Below are positions 1-8,856 of a DNA stretch of 64,000 nt, in pieces (position 1 is the stretch's first letter; each line of letters begins with the position of its first letter). Source of the DNA: Rhizobium phaseoli (lineage in GTDB: Bacteria > Pseudomonadota > Alphaproteobacteria > Rhizobiales > Rhizobiaceae). The position numbers and the translations under genes are program-made. The stretch covers positions 1 through 64,000 of the forward strand of contig NZ_WUFT01000026.1 in the NCBI RefSeq assembly GCF_010668805.1. The letters run 5' to 3'. Under the pieces are notes generated by a model. That model was not told the origin of the DNA. It did not search any database and was given only the letters and a program-made list of their open reading frames with translations.

Positions 1-64
1 CACCAGCCTCCTGCTCCTTCAGCACCGCAATAATCTGCTCTTCGGTAAATCTCTGCTTCTTCAT
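1..64 (-). CDS. IS3-family transposase OrfA, N-terminal fragment (cut by window edge)
   Basis: The minus strand from 64 reads M-K-K-Q-R-F-T-E-E-Q-I-I-A-V-L-K-E-Q, the usual beginning of IS3-family (IS407/IS511-like) OrfA proteins, which carry a helix-turn-helix that binds the IS ends. Only 21 codons are visible before the window stops. The start is an ATG at 64. The assignment rests on this N-terminal signature and its position just inside an IS end. Confidence 0.7.
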   Translation of the reverse strand, partial: MKKQRFTEEQIIAVLKEQEAG

Positions 65-127
65 TCGTCCGTCCTTTGATGGGCCGGACTCTAATCAATT
101 CTGGAGGAAATCCTCAGTGGCAGGTCA
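1..127 (-). mobile_element. Partial IS3-family insertion sequence, left end
   Basis: The outer end of an insertion sequence lies at 127, reading leftwards. Its terminal sequence starts TGACCTGCCACTGAGGATTT on the minus strand, followed about 60 bases later by the start of an OrfA-type transposase gene. The rest of the element lies outside the window. It is a different IS3-family member from the two copies at 27.7 and 53.5 kb. Target duplication cannot be judged from one end. Confidence 0.7.
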
Positions 128-322
128 CCCCCTCGAATATTCGAGGAAGGATTCCAACTTGCTGCAATTCAAAAGCCGCGATCAAGCCCGCGGTGCCAGC
201 GCCCACGACGACGGCGGATTCGACTTCATTTGTTCGGAACACGATATATCTATCCCGTTTTCATTGACATTCTATCCACACGCATTGACGGTGCAACTTG
301 GTGGTCTTGGAATTATTCTAAA

Positions 323-1360
323 ATGGTGCCCATGAGAACCTTGATCGATTCTTGTTTTGACCGGAGCCTGCCCGCCATCCCATCTTCCAAGCTGACGCTT
401 GATCAGCGGCTCGCTCTTTGTCGGCAGTACGGTGACTTTTCCTTGGCCTACTCCACAGCCGTTCAACCCGATCTTAGTTATTTCGGCGACGAAAACGGCT
501 ACATCGCCTACGCAACGAAGATGGGCCATGTTTTCGCGCTCGGCGATCCCGTCGCCAGTCGGAACTGTAAAGCTGACTACATCGCCCGATTCATCGCCCA
601 ATCCGGAAAACCGTGTTTTGTGCAGATACACTCCGTAACCGCCGCCGCACTCACATCACATGGCTACAGTGTCAATCAACTGGGCAAAGACAGTGCCCTT
701 TCATTGCCGAGCCATTCGTTCAAGGGTAAGCGCAACGAAACGCTCCGCTATTCCGAGCGATGGCTATACAAGAACGAGTATACCATTCACGAGTGCGGTA
801 ATGGAGAGCTTGGCCCCGAGCTTTCGAATATCTCTGATGATTGGCGGGCTGGTAGAATCGTCAGACGCCGCGAGATGCGGTTTTTAAATCGGCCATTTTG
901 CCTGTCCCTGACGTCCGGTATGAGACGATTTGTTCTTTTGTCGCCTCATTCAAAGCCAATAGCGTTGCTCGATTTCGACCCGCTTTTCCGCGATGGCAAG
1001 GCTATTGGATACACGGCAGCGTTCAAGCGGAAGATTCAGGGCACAACGGCCCATGCCGAAATCGGGCTCACGAAGTACGCGGCAGATCGCTTTAGACAAG
1101 AAGGCGCTGAAATCATGACGCTCGGCTTGTCACCGCTGGCCGGCATCGAGAAAAGCCAATTTCCCGAGAGCACCGTTTGGCGCTACCTGTATCAGCGCGC
1201 TTTTCTGTCGCCGCTCATAAACCGCCGCATTTTCAACGTTCAGGGTCAAGCTGCATTCAAGCGCAGGTTCCACGGCGATGAGTTGCAAACTTACATCGGC
1301 TTCAAACGCGGGACTCCAACGGAAAAGGTTGCGCTCTTGCGATTGCTGAAAACGTTCTAG
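323..1360 (+). CDS. DUF2156 / phosphatidylglycerol lysyltransferase C-terminal-like protein
   Basis: The product of about 345 residues matches the soluble catalytic region of MprF/LpiA-type lysyl-phosphatidylglycerol synthases (DUF2156, two GNAT-like folds). Visible family features are the early YGDFSLAY stretch, a GYIAYATKMGHVFALGDPV segment, and the C-terminal KYAADRFRQEGAEIMTLGLSPLAG region. Full-length MprF has a membrane flippase domain upstream; none is encoded here, so this is a stand-alone acyltransferase-type domain. MprF-type enzymes transfer an amino acid from charged tRNA to a membrane lipid; the substrate here is unknown. ATG codons at 323 and 332 are both possible and neither has a strong ribosome site. 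The gene stands alone. Confidence 0.7.
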   Translation: MVPMRTLIDSCFDRSLPAIPSSKLTLDQRLALCRQYGDFSLAYSTAVQPDLSYFGDENGYIAYATKMGHVFALGDPVASRNCKADYIARFIAQSGKPCFVQIHSVTAAALTSHGYSVNQLGKDSALSLPSHSFKGKRNETLRYSERWLYKNEYTIHECGNGELGPELSNISDDWRAGRIVRRREMRFLNRPFCLSLTSGMRRFVLLSPHSKPIALLDFDPLFRDGKAIGYTAAFKRKIQGTTAHAEIGLTKYAADRFRQEGAEIMTLGLSPLAGIEKSQFPESTVWRYLYQRAFLSPLINRRIFNVQGQAAFKRRFHGDELQTYIGFKRGTPTEKVALLRLLKTF

Positions 1361-1449
1361 CAGACCAGATCGCGCTTCACGCGCGTCGGGCCTATGTTGC
1401 CGACTTGCGCGGTAGTGACATGCATGCGCAGGCGGTGTACTTCAGTTCT

Positions 1450-1836
1450 ATGGAGACTCCGGCTATTGGCCTGCCCGTTCTCATTCTTGAGGACGAACCT
1501 TTTATTGCCTTAGATGTCGAGGAGCTTCTCGCCGCGCACGGTTACGGCGAGGCGATCGCCCTTTCCAGAGGCTCGGAAGCTCTGTCCTGGCTGGAGATCA
1601 ACGTACCGCGGCTGGCGATCATCGATCCCAGGCTGTCCGATGGCATGTGCTCCGCAGTGGTGCGACTGTTGGCCGAGCGCGGCACGCCGTTCATCGTCTA
1701 CTCCGGGGAGACGAGTTTGTTGACAGACGAGGAACCGGCTTTCGGTGCAGGAGAGCTGGTGTTGAAGCCTGCGCCCCCGGAGGACATCATGGCCGCGGTC
1801 ACACGAGCTCTGAAACCTGTGCAGGCAACGGATTAG
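1450..1836 (+). CDS. Single-domain response regulator (receiver domain)
   Basis: A 128-residue CheY-like receiver with no output domain. It shows the acidic pair in LILEDEP near residue 15, the phospho-acceptor aspartate in AIIDPRLSDG, and the conserved lysine in LVLKPAPPEDI near the C-terminus. Such stand-alone receivers usually act by protein contact or as phosphate sinks, and are common in rhizobia. No histidine kinase is adjacent. An in-frame ATG at 1420 would add ten residues; the ATG at 1450 starts closer to the domain. Neither has a convincing Shine-Dalgarno sequence. Confidence 0.75.
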   Translation: METPAIGLPVLILEDEPFIALDVEELLAAHGYGEAIALSRGSEALSWLEINVPRLAIIDPRLSDGMCSAVVRLLAERGTPFIVYSGETSLLTDEEPAFGAGELVLKPAPPEDIMAAVTRALKPVQATD

Positions 1837-2058
1837 AGCTAAATCCGCGGGCACCAATGATGACCACCTGAAATGCGTGATGCCACTCGCGCCTCCCCAA
1901 ACGCGAACTCAGACCGACCGTCGGAGCTGCCCCGGAACAACGGGAGGCCATTGAAACAGCGGTCGTCTCTTCAATGTTGGTAAACGGCGTATTATGCTTG
2001 AGTAAATCATTAAATTATTTTCCTTACAATGTGTCGGAATTGCCAAAGGGATCCTTCA

Positions 2059-3942
2059 ATGCGTCGTCCAAGCATAAAGTCGAGCCTGCTCATAATTCTC
2101 GGCGGCCTCGCTCTTCTATTCGCTCTCATTGCGTATCTTTCAGTCGACGGCCTCAGCAAGACAAACGGCGCGACCGAGGAAATCGCGAAAAATTGGCTAC
2201 CGAGCGTACAGGCATCGCGGACAATCAATCTCAACATGGCGAATTTGCGCCTCGCGTACCGCGATCACATCATCGCGCAGTCGGACGCGGACAAAAAAAC
2301 GCGCGAAGAAGCCATGGTCGCGGCAGAGGATACACTTCGCAAATCGATAGATGCTTACCTTTCTTTGGCGTCATCCGACCGCGAGCGCCAGTTGGTCGCC
2401 GGGATAAAGGATAGCGTTGAGGGCTATGTCGCCAGCAGGCCGCAGCTTGTGGTTCTTTCCCGCGCGAATAAAATTGAGGAAGCCGGTAAATATCTCGGCG
2501 GCGAGATGCGCACCTATTCGGACAAGCTGAAAGAACTTACAACTGCCTTGGTCGAATTCAACGTTAGCGGCAGCAACAAGGCGGCAGAGGCGAGCAAGAC
2601 GACCTATGCGTCCATAAAGTTCTATCTAATTGCCGCGATTGGAATTGCAGGACTGCTTGTTGTCGGCGCTGTGGCCTTCGTGCTGACCTGTATTGCCAAT
2701 CCGATCGGTCAGATTACTGTCGCGATGAGGCGGTTGGCCGAAGGAGACATCGGTTCTGACATCCCATTTGCCGGCCGCGCCGACGAAATCGGCTCCATGG
2801 CAGTCGCGGTGGAGGTTTTTCGGCAAGCGGCGATCGCCAACAAGCGGATGCAGATCGAAGCGGACGAAAACCGCAAACAGGCAGATGACGATCGCATAGC
2901 TGCGCAGCAGAAAGCGGAGTCTGATGCCACCGAGCGTTTACGCATTGCCACATCAGGTCTTGCTTCCGGCTTGCGGCGGTTGGCTGCAGGCGACCTGGCA
3001 TTTCGTCTCGATGAGCCGTTTGCTCCCGACTTTGAAGCACTACGCCACGACTTCAACCAGTCCATCGCGCAGCTTGCCGAAGTTTTGACGGCTATCTCCT
3101 CCAGCATCATCACGATAGAAGATGGCACCCGGGAGATTTCCTCCGGGGCAGATGATCTTTCAAAGCGCACGGAACAGCAGGCAGCAGCCCTCGAAGAAAC
3201 TGCGGCCGCCCTGGAAGAGATCACCGCCAACGTATCGAACTCGAGCAAGCGGACTGAGGAGACCCGTACGGTAGCCACGCAGGCAAACCAAAGTGCGGTA
3301 AAGTCCGCCGAGGTCGTTTCCCATGCCGAAGAGGCGATGGGACGTATCGAGACATCCTCGCAGCAGATCTCCAATATCATCGGCGTGATCGATGAAATCG
3401 CGTTTCAGACAAACCTTCTCGCCTTGAACGCTGGAGTCGAAGCGGCCAGAGCGGGCGAAGCGGGCAAGGGCTTCGCAGTCGTCGCTCAAGAAGTGCGGGA
3501 ACTTGCCCAGCGTTCAGCCAGCGCGGCAAAGGAAATCAAAGGCTTGATCCAGAACTCCTCCAAGGAGGTGGAGAGCGGTGTCAAGCTGGTGCGTGACACC
3601 GGGCAGTCTCTAAAGACCATATGCAGTTTCATCACGCAGATTAACCAACATATGGATGCCATCGCAACTTCTGCCAAAGAGCAATCGGTCGGCCTCAGTG
3701 AAGTCAACGTCGCAGTCAATCGGATGGATCAGACCACGCAGCAGAACGCCGCCATGGTCGAACAATCGACTGCGGCCTCTAGTTCACTTGCTCAAGAAGC
3801 GCAAAAACTTCGTGAGCTTGTCAGCCAGTTCAAGTTAGATGATGTCGCATCCGGCCAATCCACAATGCTGCGAATGACGGCGAGAACCATGGCTCAAGGT
3901 GTCGCCCATTCGACCGTCCAATTGGCAAGGGCACATCGCTAG
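2059..3942 (+). CDS. Methyl-accepting chemotaxis protein
   Basis: A 627-residue chemoreceptor. In order: a short cytoplasmic start, a first membrane helix (about 8-30), a periplasmic four-helix-bundle sensor region (about 30-185), a second membrane helix (about 188-212), a HAMP domain, a long linker with a second HAMP-like segment, and the signalling hairpin with the conserved IDEIAFQTNLLALNAGVEAA tip. It relays a periplasmic signal to CheW/CheA. No C-terminal CheR-docking pentapeptide is seen. The ATG at 2059 follows an AAAGGGA element at a suitable distance and gives a clean N-terminal anchor, so an upstream in-frame ATG at 2029 is less likely. No other che genes are in the window. Confidence 0.9.
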   Translation: MRRPSIKSSLLIILGGLALLFALIAYLSVDGLSKTNGATEEIAKNWLPSVQASRTINLNMANLRLAYRDHIIAQSDADKKTREEAMVAAEDTLRKSIDAYLSLASSDRERQLVAGIKDSVEGYVASRPQLVVLSRANKIEEAGKYLGGEMRTYSDKLKELTTALVEFNVSGSNKAAEASKTTYASIKFYLIAAIGIAGLLVVGAVAFVLTCIANPIGQITVAMRRLAEGDIGSDIPFAGRADEIGSMAVAVEVFRQAAIANKRMQIEADENRKQADDDRIAAQQKAESDATERLRIATSGLASGLRRLAAGDLAFRLDEPFAPDFEALRHDFNQSIAQLAEVLTAISSSIITIEDGTREISSGADDLSKRTEQQAAALEETAAALEEITANVSNSSKRTEETRTVATQANQSAVKSAEVVSHAEEAMGRIETSSQQISNIIGVIDEIAFQTNLLALNAGVEAARAGEAGKGFAVVAQEVRELAQRSASAAKEIKGLIQNSSKEVESGVKLVRDTGQSLKTICSFITQINQHMDAIATSAKEQSVGLSEVNVAVNRMDQTTQQNAAMVEQSTAASSSLAQEAQKLRELVSQFKLDDVASGQSTMLRMTARTMAQGVAHSTVQLARAHR

Positions 3943-4040
3943 CTCACGGCTACAGCAGCAGGGGTGCCCCTTGTTCATTTTCGGTTCATTCGGCGGGTGT
4001 AGCGTTTGCATCATATGACGAGTGGACCAAGGGGAGTGTT

Positions 4041-4397
4041 ATGGGGCTTTTCGATGGTTTGGGCGGTGTCGTCAGCGACCTCTTGAATGGCAGGCCGGTC
4101 AATCTTCTGGCGGTTGCCGAGGATGTCTTCCAAAATGCTGGCGGACTCGATGGCGTTCTCACGCAACTCAACCAAAGCGGGCTTAGCCACCAGGTAGCCT
4201 CCTGGATAGGTACGGGCGACAATATCCCGATCACCGCGGACCAAATTCGCGCAGCGCTCTCCTCAGAGCAGCTACGGGGCCTTGCCTCCAAACTCGGCAT
4301 CGATATTAGCAAGGTACCCGAGCTTCTCGCGGAGCACCTTCCGACAGCCGTAGATCAGGCCAGCCCCAATGGAACCCTCCCGTTGTCAGCGTCTTAA
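4041..4397 (+). CDS. YidB-like DUF937 protein
   Basis: A 118-residue protein starting MGLFDGLGGVVSDLL and containing GDNIPITADQIRAAL and LRGLASKLGIDISKVPELLAEHLP, the typical DUF937/YidB pattern. This is a small soluble protein family of unknown function found across Proteobacteria. The start follows a good AAGGGGAG ribosome site at 4031-4037. It is monocistronic as far as can be seen. Confidence 0.8.
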   Translation: MGLFDGLGGVVSDLLNGRPVNLLAVAEDVFQNAGGLDGVLTQLNQSGLSHQVASWIGTGDNIPITADQIRAALSSEQLRGLASKLGIDISKVPELLAEHLPTAVDQASPNGTLPLSAS

Positions 4398-4452
4398 CGC
4401 CGAGGCGGAAGCGAAGACTGAAACGTCAACATCATCGACGGAGGCCGATCAT

Positions 4453-4730
4453 ATGTCACACAAACTGCTTCTCTCCGCTGTGCCGGCTCGCTGCTTGCCG
4501 CTTTTATTATGTCGTCGCCGGCGCATGCGTTGACGATGAAGGAGTGCAGCACAAAGTATCAGGCCGCCAAGGCCGACGGTTCCGCCAAGGACGTGAAGTG
4601 GAACGATTTCCGCGCAAAGTTCTGTGGCGCGGACGCCGCTGCTGCCGACAAGGCTGACGAAGCGGACGTTACCGCCACGAACGAGAAGGAACCGGCAAAG
4701 CCGACGACCGCGGCGCCCCTAGTGGTGTAG
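4453..4730 (+). pseudogene. PsiF-like small secreted protein with a probable frameshift in the signal peptide
   Basis: The mature part (from about 4530: MKECSTKYQAAKADGSAKDV then KWNDFRAKFC) matches the PsiF-repeat type of small periplasmic protein. A signal peptide is split over two frames: the ATG at 4453, preceded by GGAGG, reads MSHKLLLSA, while the hydrophobic core CAGSLLAAFIMSSPAHA is in the frame of the mature protein with no start codon upstream except an ATG at 4509 inside the core. A one-base indel near 4480 would join them. It is either a broken gene or a sequencing error; initiation at 4509 would give only part of a signal peptide. Confidence 0.55.
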
Positions 4731-4966
4731 ATCAGCGCTTGGCCTGCCCGGCGCTGGCCGGGGTTGCAGAGGGTAGGCCTCTAAAGCCGAAGACGATCAT
4801 CCACCCGCACTTCGTCGTCCAAATGATGCATGTTGCGTGCGGTTGGGCGCCTTGATGGCATTGCACCATCGACCCCTGTCGTAGTGGTTCCCGCTTGTCT
4901 TTGCGCCGCTATCACCCGACCACGCCCTGACGGCAAGTCCGCAAATCATGCCTGGAGAACGCAGCG

Positions 4967-5428
4967 TTATGTGCGAGTTGTCAAAGTCGAAAGCTGATCG
5001 GTGTCGTAACGATTTCGCAGATCGGCGAGGGCTTCTGGATCCGGTGCGCCCTGCGCGGCAAGTTTCGAGAGTTCTTCGAAATAGTGTTCATGGCCGGGCG
5101 GCGAGACTGTCATCAACACGCGGGCCGGCGTCTCGCTGACATTGGTAATGTTGTGCGGCACGCCTGGCGGGATGAAGAGAAAGGTTCCGGGCGTTGCGCG
5201 GATCACGCTGTCCGCGACATACCATTCACATTCGCCCTCGAGCAGGTAGAAGCTTTCTTCCTGCACCCGGTGGACATGCCGTCCGGTGGCGAAGCCTGCC
5301 GGAATCGTCCAGTCGAACATGCTCGTGTGCTTGGTATTTTCGCCGGTGACGAGGAAGACCATAGGATGACCACGCAGGGTGACTCCATTCGTCTCATCGG
5401 GCATGCGGACGACTACATCTGCGCTCAT
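4967..5428 (-). CDS. Cupin-domain protein
   Basis: A 153-residue single-domain cupin. The two cupin motifs are visible: G-R-H-V-H-R-V-Q-E-E-S-F-Y-L-L-E-G-E (metal ligands His, His, Glu) and P-P-G-V-P-H-N-I-T-N (His). The family includes dioxygenase-like and sugar-binding proteins, and the substrate cannot be told. The ATG at 5428 follows GGAGG with five bases between, so an upstream ATG at 5440 is rejected. It is divergent from the winged-helix regulator at 5537 and shares a 108-base intergenic region with it, so that regulator may control it (inference). Confidence 0.8.
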   Translation of the reverse strand: MSADVVVRMPDETNGVTLRGHPMVFLVTGENTKHTSMFDWTIPAGFATGRHVHRVQEESFYLLEGECEWYVADSVIRATPGTFLFIPPGVPHNITNVSETPARVLMTVSPPGHEHYFEELSKLAAQGAPDPEALADLRNRYDTDQLSTLTTRT

Positions 5429-5536
5429 GGGATCCTCCATTGACGGCTTGCTTGCTTGTGCAAATATCTATGGAAGATCAGCGCACCGCGCGGGAAAGTC
5501 GTGAATCCGTTCCTAAAAATCTGCTAAAAGTGTCGA

Positions 5537-7096
5537 ATGAAGAGTGGGAGCGACATCTACCGGTTCGGCCCGTTCCGCCTTGACTCGGCGGCAGGCATTT
5601 TATACCGGGGGGACGAGCCCACAATGCTTGGACGTCGGGCTGTCGTGCTGCTGTGCCGGCTGCTTGAAAGCGCGAGGGCACCTGTGTCAAAGGATGCGCT
5701 GGTCGAGGCTGGATGGGGCGGATTGGCGGTTGCCGACAACAATCTAACGGTACAAATCGCGGCCCTGCGTCGGGTTCTGGCGGAAGCGGACGCCGAGAGT
5801 TGGATCGAAACCATTCCGCGGCGCGGCTATCGGTATGTCGGACCGGCCGCTGTTACAAATGTTGCCGATACGGCAACTGCCGGCCACGCCGCATCGGCAC
5901 TGACACTACCCGACAGGCCCTCCATTGCTGTCTTGCCGTTCTCGAATCTCAGCGGCGATCCGGACCAAGAGTATTTCGCCGATGGGATGGTCGACGATAT
6001 TATTACCGGCCTTGCACGGATTAAGTGGCTATTCGTCATAGCGCGCAACTCGACCTTCGCATACAAGGGGCGCGCCGTGGACGTGAAGCAGATCGGTCGC
6101 GAACTCGGCGTGCGCTATGTTTTAGAAGGCAGCGTGCGCAGGGCAGGCGGTAGCGTGCGCGTAATCGGGCAGATGATCGATGCATCGAGCGGCGCGCATG
6201 TATGGGCCCAGCGCTATGAGCGCAGTTCAGAGGACATTTTCGTGCTTCAAGACGAGATCGCGCGCTCACTGGTGGGTGCGATCGCGCCGAGCGTGCGAAA
6301 GGCAGAAATCGAACGCGTCTGGCGGAAGCGGCCAGACAGCCTCAATGCCTACGATCTCGTGCTCCAAGCCCAGTCTGACGTCGATTCCGGTATGCCGGAG
6401 CAGGTGACGAGAGCGCTGGCGCTTCTTGAGCGAGCAATCGTGCTCGAACCTGCATATGCACTGGCGCATGGCAATGCCGCGATGTGTCACCATTGTTTGT
6501 TTCTCCGCGACGGCTTACGGCAAGCCAATCGAGCAGCTTCGATCCGCCATGCCCGTTGCGCGATCCTCCACGGACAGGATGATGCGGCCGCGTTGACACT
6601 TGCGGGGTTTTCCATCGGCATGGACGGGCACGACCGCGGCGCCGCTTTTGCTGCGCTGGAAGCCGCGCTCGCCGTCAGCCCGTCGTCGGCGCTGACCTAC
6701 ATCCTTGGCAGCGTTATTCTGGGATGGGGCGGAGATGCCGAACGGGCCATTGAATGGAGCGAGCTCGGCATGCGGCTTAGCCCTTTTGACCCATGGGCTT
6801 TTGCCGCCTTTGACGCGCAAGCAATGAGCCATTTGCTGCGCGGCCGCTATGACGAATCCTGTCGCGCAGCCTACAAGTCTGTTCAGGCCAATCCCGCTCA
6901 TAGCATCACTTATGTGCAGTTGGCCGCCGCGCTGGCCAAACTCGGCCGATTGGACGAAGCAAGGGCTGCCGCCGCGCGCGTGCTCGAACTTCAGCCTTCA
7001 TTTCGCTACGGCCGTCAGTTTGCTGGCGTAAACTGTGCGCCAGAGCTCGCCTCGGCTCTCGGCGACGCGTTGCGGGACGCCGGATTACCGGAGTAG
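5537..7096 (+). CDS. Winged-helix regulator with TolB-like and TPR regions
   Basis: A 519-residue protein. Residues 1-95 are an OmpR/CadC-type winged-helix DNA-binding domain ending in the typical ETIPRRGYRYVG. Residues about 130-260 carry the SIAVLPFSNLSGDPDQEYFA and TFAYKGRAVDVKQIGRELG motifs of the TolB-like region found in rhizobial adenylate-cyclase-like and CadC-like regulators. The rest is helical TPR-like repeats (about 280-515). No membrane helix separates the parts, so it should be cytoplasmic, unlike CadC. The TPR section probably senses a partner protein or ligand. It is divergent from the cupin gene. Confidence 0.8.
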   Translation: MKSGSDIYRFGPFRLDSAAGILYRGDEPTMLGRRAVVLLCRLLESARAPVSKDALVEAGWGGLAVADNNLTVQIAALRRVLAEADAESWIETIPRRGYRYVGPAAVTNVADTATAGHAASALTLPDRPSIAVLPFSNLSGDPDQEYFADGMVDDIITGLARIKWLFVIARNSTFAYKGRAVDVKQIGRELGVRYVLEGSVRRAGGSVRVIGQMIDASSGAHVWAQRYERSSEDIFVLQDEIARSLVGAIAPSVRKAEIERVWRKRPDSLNAYDLVLQAQSDVDSGMPEQVTRALALLERAIVLEPAYALAHGNAAMCHHCLFLRDGLRQANRAASIRHARCAILHGQDDAAALTLAGFSIGMDGHDRGAAFAALEAALAVSPSSALTYILGSVILGWGGDAERAIEWSELGMRLSPFDPWAFAAFDAQAMSHLLRGRYDESCRAAYKSVQANPAHSITYVQLAAALAKLGRLDEARAAAARVLELQPSFRYGRQFAGVNCAPELASALGDALRDAGLPE

Positions 7097-7258
7097 CGCG
7101 ACGAGACGATCTTGTCGGCGGCGATCTGCAAAACCTGCATCTTTTGGAGCGCGACGAAGGACCGCGCGATGCGCCCGTCCCGGTGCGAAGGATGCCGAAG
7201 CGCGAAGCATCCACGCTCCTGCAATTATCGATCTGCCTAAAAAAATAACTTGAGATCT

Positions 7259-7276
7259 GTAGGTCAAATGTCCTAC
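7259..7276. promoter_or_regulatory. Candidate TetR operator (imperfect palindrome)
   Basis: GTAGGTCAAATGTCCTAC has half-sites of form GTAGGWCA pointing at each other with a two-base centre. It lies 44-61 bases before the ATG of the TetR gene at 7320, where TetR-family proteins usually bind to repress their own operon. The symmetry is seen; the binding is inferred. Confidence 0.5.
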
Positions 7277-7319
7277 GGAACTATAGCTATCGGCAGCGCA
7301 CAATCCAGAGGAGTCGAGC

Positions 7320-7928
7320 ATGGTCGCGGCGACCACACGGCAGCAAATTGTTCAGGCTGCAGATACGCTTTTCTACGAGCGTGGCTTCGAGGCGACGTCC
7401 TTTGCAGACATCGCCGTGGTGGTCGGGCTTTCGCGCGGTAACTTCTACTATCACTTCAAGACGAAGGACGAGATTCTCCATGCCGTGATCGCCTATCGCC
7501 TATCCAATATCCAGGCAATGCTCGAGGCGTGGGAGGTTGGCGCGAAAACCCCAATCGATCGCATCCGTAGCTTCATCCAAATTCTGATCCTGAACCAGGC
7601 AAAGATAATGGCCTATGGCTGTCCAGTCGGCACACTTTGCAACGAACTCGCTAAGCGCGATCACATTGCCAAGAACAGAGCCGTCGAGCTGTTTACTTTG
7701 TTTCGCGACTGGCTGTCGTGCCAGTTTACAGCCCTTGGCCACGGCACCCAAGCCGATGAACTCGCCATGCATATTCTCATGCGCAGTCAAGGTGTCGCCG
7801 CCCTCGCGACCGCCTTTCGCGACGAAGCCTTCATCCGCCGTGAAGTCGACGATATTTGCCTGTGGTTGGCAGTGCAGCGACCCAATCTATCCGATAATCC
7901 CGAATCCGTTTCCATCCAGAATTCCTGA
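7320..7928 (+). CDS. TetR/AcrR-family transcriptional regulator
   Basis: A 202-residue repressor. The N-terminal helix-turn-helix is clear: T-S-F-A-D-I-A-V-V-V-G-L-S-R-G-N-F-Y-Y-H-F with the following K-T-K-D-E-I-L. The C-terminal ligand domain is variable, with a CPVGTLCNELAKRDH segment that places it near the group of TetR proteins found beside YciI-type and reductase genes. It starts at an ATG eight bases after AGAGGAG. It is the first gene of a probable TetR-YciI-Tag operon (12-base and 4-base gaps), and a candidate operator sits upstream at 7259. Confidence 0.88.
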   Translation: MVAATTRQQIVQAADTLFYERGFEATSFADIAVVVGLSRGNFYYHFKTKDEILHAVIAYRLSNIQAMLEAWEVGAKTPIDRIRSFIQILILNQAKIMAYGCPVGTLCNELAKRDHIAKNRAVELFTLFRDWLSCQFTALGHGTQADELAMHILMRSQGVAALATAFRDEAFIRREVDDICLWLAVQRPNLSDNPESVSIQNS

Positions 7929-7940
7929 AGGAGGCCCTGT

Positions 7941-8228
7941 ATGTTCGTCGTTACACTTAAATTCTCCGCCAACAAGGCCCGAGCGTCAGCCCTTATGGAA
8001 GGGCATAATGCCTGGGTCAAACAGGGCTTTGAAGATGGTATCTTCCTCCTTACCGGAAGCCTTCAGCAAAATGCGGGCGGAGCGGTTCTCGCCCACAACA
8101 CATCCCGCGCCGATCTCGAAATGCGCCTTCAGCAAGATCCTTTCGTTGTGGGGGGTGTCGTGAGCGCCGACATTCTTGAAATTGCACCGGGCCGCACCGA
8201 CGACCGCTTGGCCTTTCTTGGGGCATGA
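7941..8228 (+). CDS. YciI-like protein
   Basis: A 95-residue protein with the YCII fold pattern: MFVVTLKF strand, HNAWVKQGFEDGIFLLTGSL, and QQDPFVVGGVVSADILEI with the D-P-F motif. YciI proteins are small, often dimeric, with a His/Asp pair and are suspected enzymes; no substrate is known for most. AAGGAGG lies eight bases before the ATG. It follows the TetR gene by 12 bases and is followed at once by the glycosylase gene, so the three are probably co-transcribed. Confidence 0.8.
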   Translation: MFVVTLKFSANKARASALMEGHNAWVKQGFEDGIFLLTGSLQQNAGGAVLAHNTSRADLEMRLQQDPFVVGGVVSADILEIAPGRTDDRLAFLGA

Positions 8229-8232
8229 GAAA

Positions 8233-8856
8233 TTGAGCGCGACGATCTTCGGCCCGGATGGGCAGCCGCGTTGCCGCTGGTGCGCAGCCGCTCCGGAGTT
8301 CCTGCCCTACCACGACACCGAGTGGGGCTTTCCCGTTGATGATGACCACCGCCTGTTCGAAAAGCTTTGCCTAGAGGGTTTTCAATCAGGCTTGAGCTGG
8401 CGGACGATCCTGGCCAAACGCCAGAACTTTCGAGCTGCCTTTCTCGGTTTCGACTTTGACCGCATCGCGCAATTCACGGAGGCCGACATTATGCGCCTGC
8501 TCCGGGACGATGGCATCGTGCGCCATCGCGGTAAGATCGCGGCGGTCATAAACAACGCTCAGCGTGTCCAGGAACTGGTGAAGCAGGAGGGATCGCTCGC
8601 CGCTTATGTCTGGCGCTTCGAACCGAAGGCGACAGAGCTTGCTGCTCCGCAGACTGCATCCACCTCAGCCGCGTCCATCGCCATGTCGAAAGACTTGAAG
8701 AAGCGCGGCTGGTCATTTGTCGGCCCCACCACAGTCTATGCTTTCATGCAGGCGATTGGACTAATCAATGATCACGCCGAAGGCTGCGTATTCCGAGACA
8801 GGGCCGAGGCGGCTAGAGCTGCGTTCCAGCGTCCCAGGGCCGCCAACCGGACTTAA
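8233..8856 (+). CDS. tag: DNA-3-methyladenine glycosylase I
   Basis: A 207-residue base-excision repair enzyme that removes 3-methyladenine from DNA. Family marks are RCRWC and Y-H-D-T-E-W-G near the N-terminus, G-F-Q-S-G-L-S-W-R-T-I-L, and the C-terminal G-L-I-N-D-H-A-E-G-C. The two Cys and two His that bind the structural zinc in Tag are all present. The frame has no ATG at a fitting place: TTG at 8233 gives the family's usual length, four bases after the YciI stop. A longer start at 8176 would overlap YciI. The gene ends four bases into the convergent peroxiredoxin-like gene. Confidence 0.88.
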   Translation: MSATIFGPDGQPRCRWCAAAPEFLPYHDTEWGFPVDDDHRLFEKLCLEGFQSGLSWRTILAKRQNFRAAFLGFDFDRIAQFTEADIMRLLRDDGIVRHRGKIAAVINNAQRVQELVKQEGSLAAYVWRFEPKATELAAPQTASTSAASIAMSKDLKKRGWSFVGPTTVYAFMQAIGLINDHAEGCVFRDRAEAARAAFQRPRAANRT

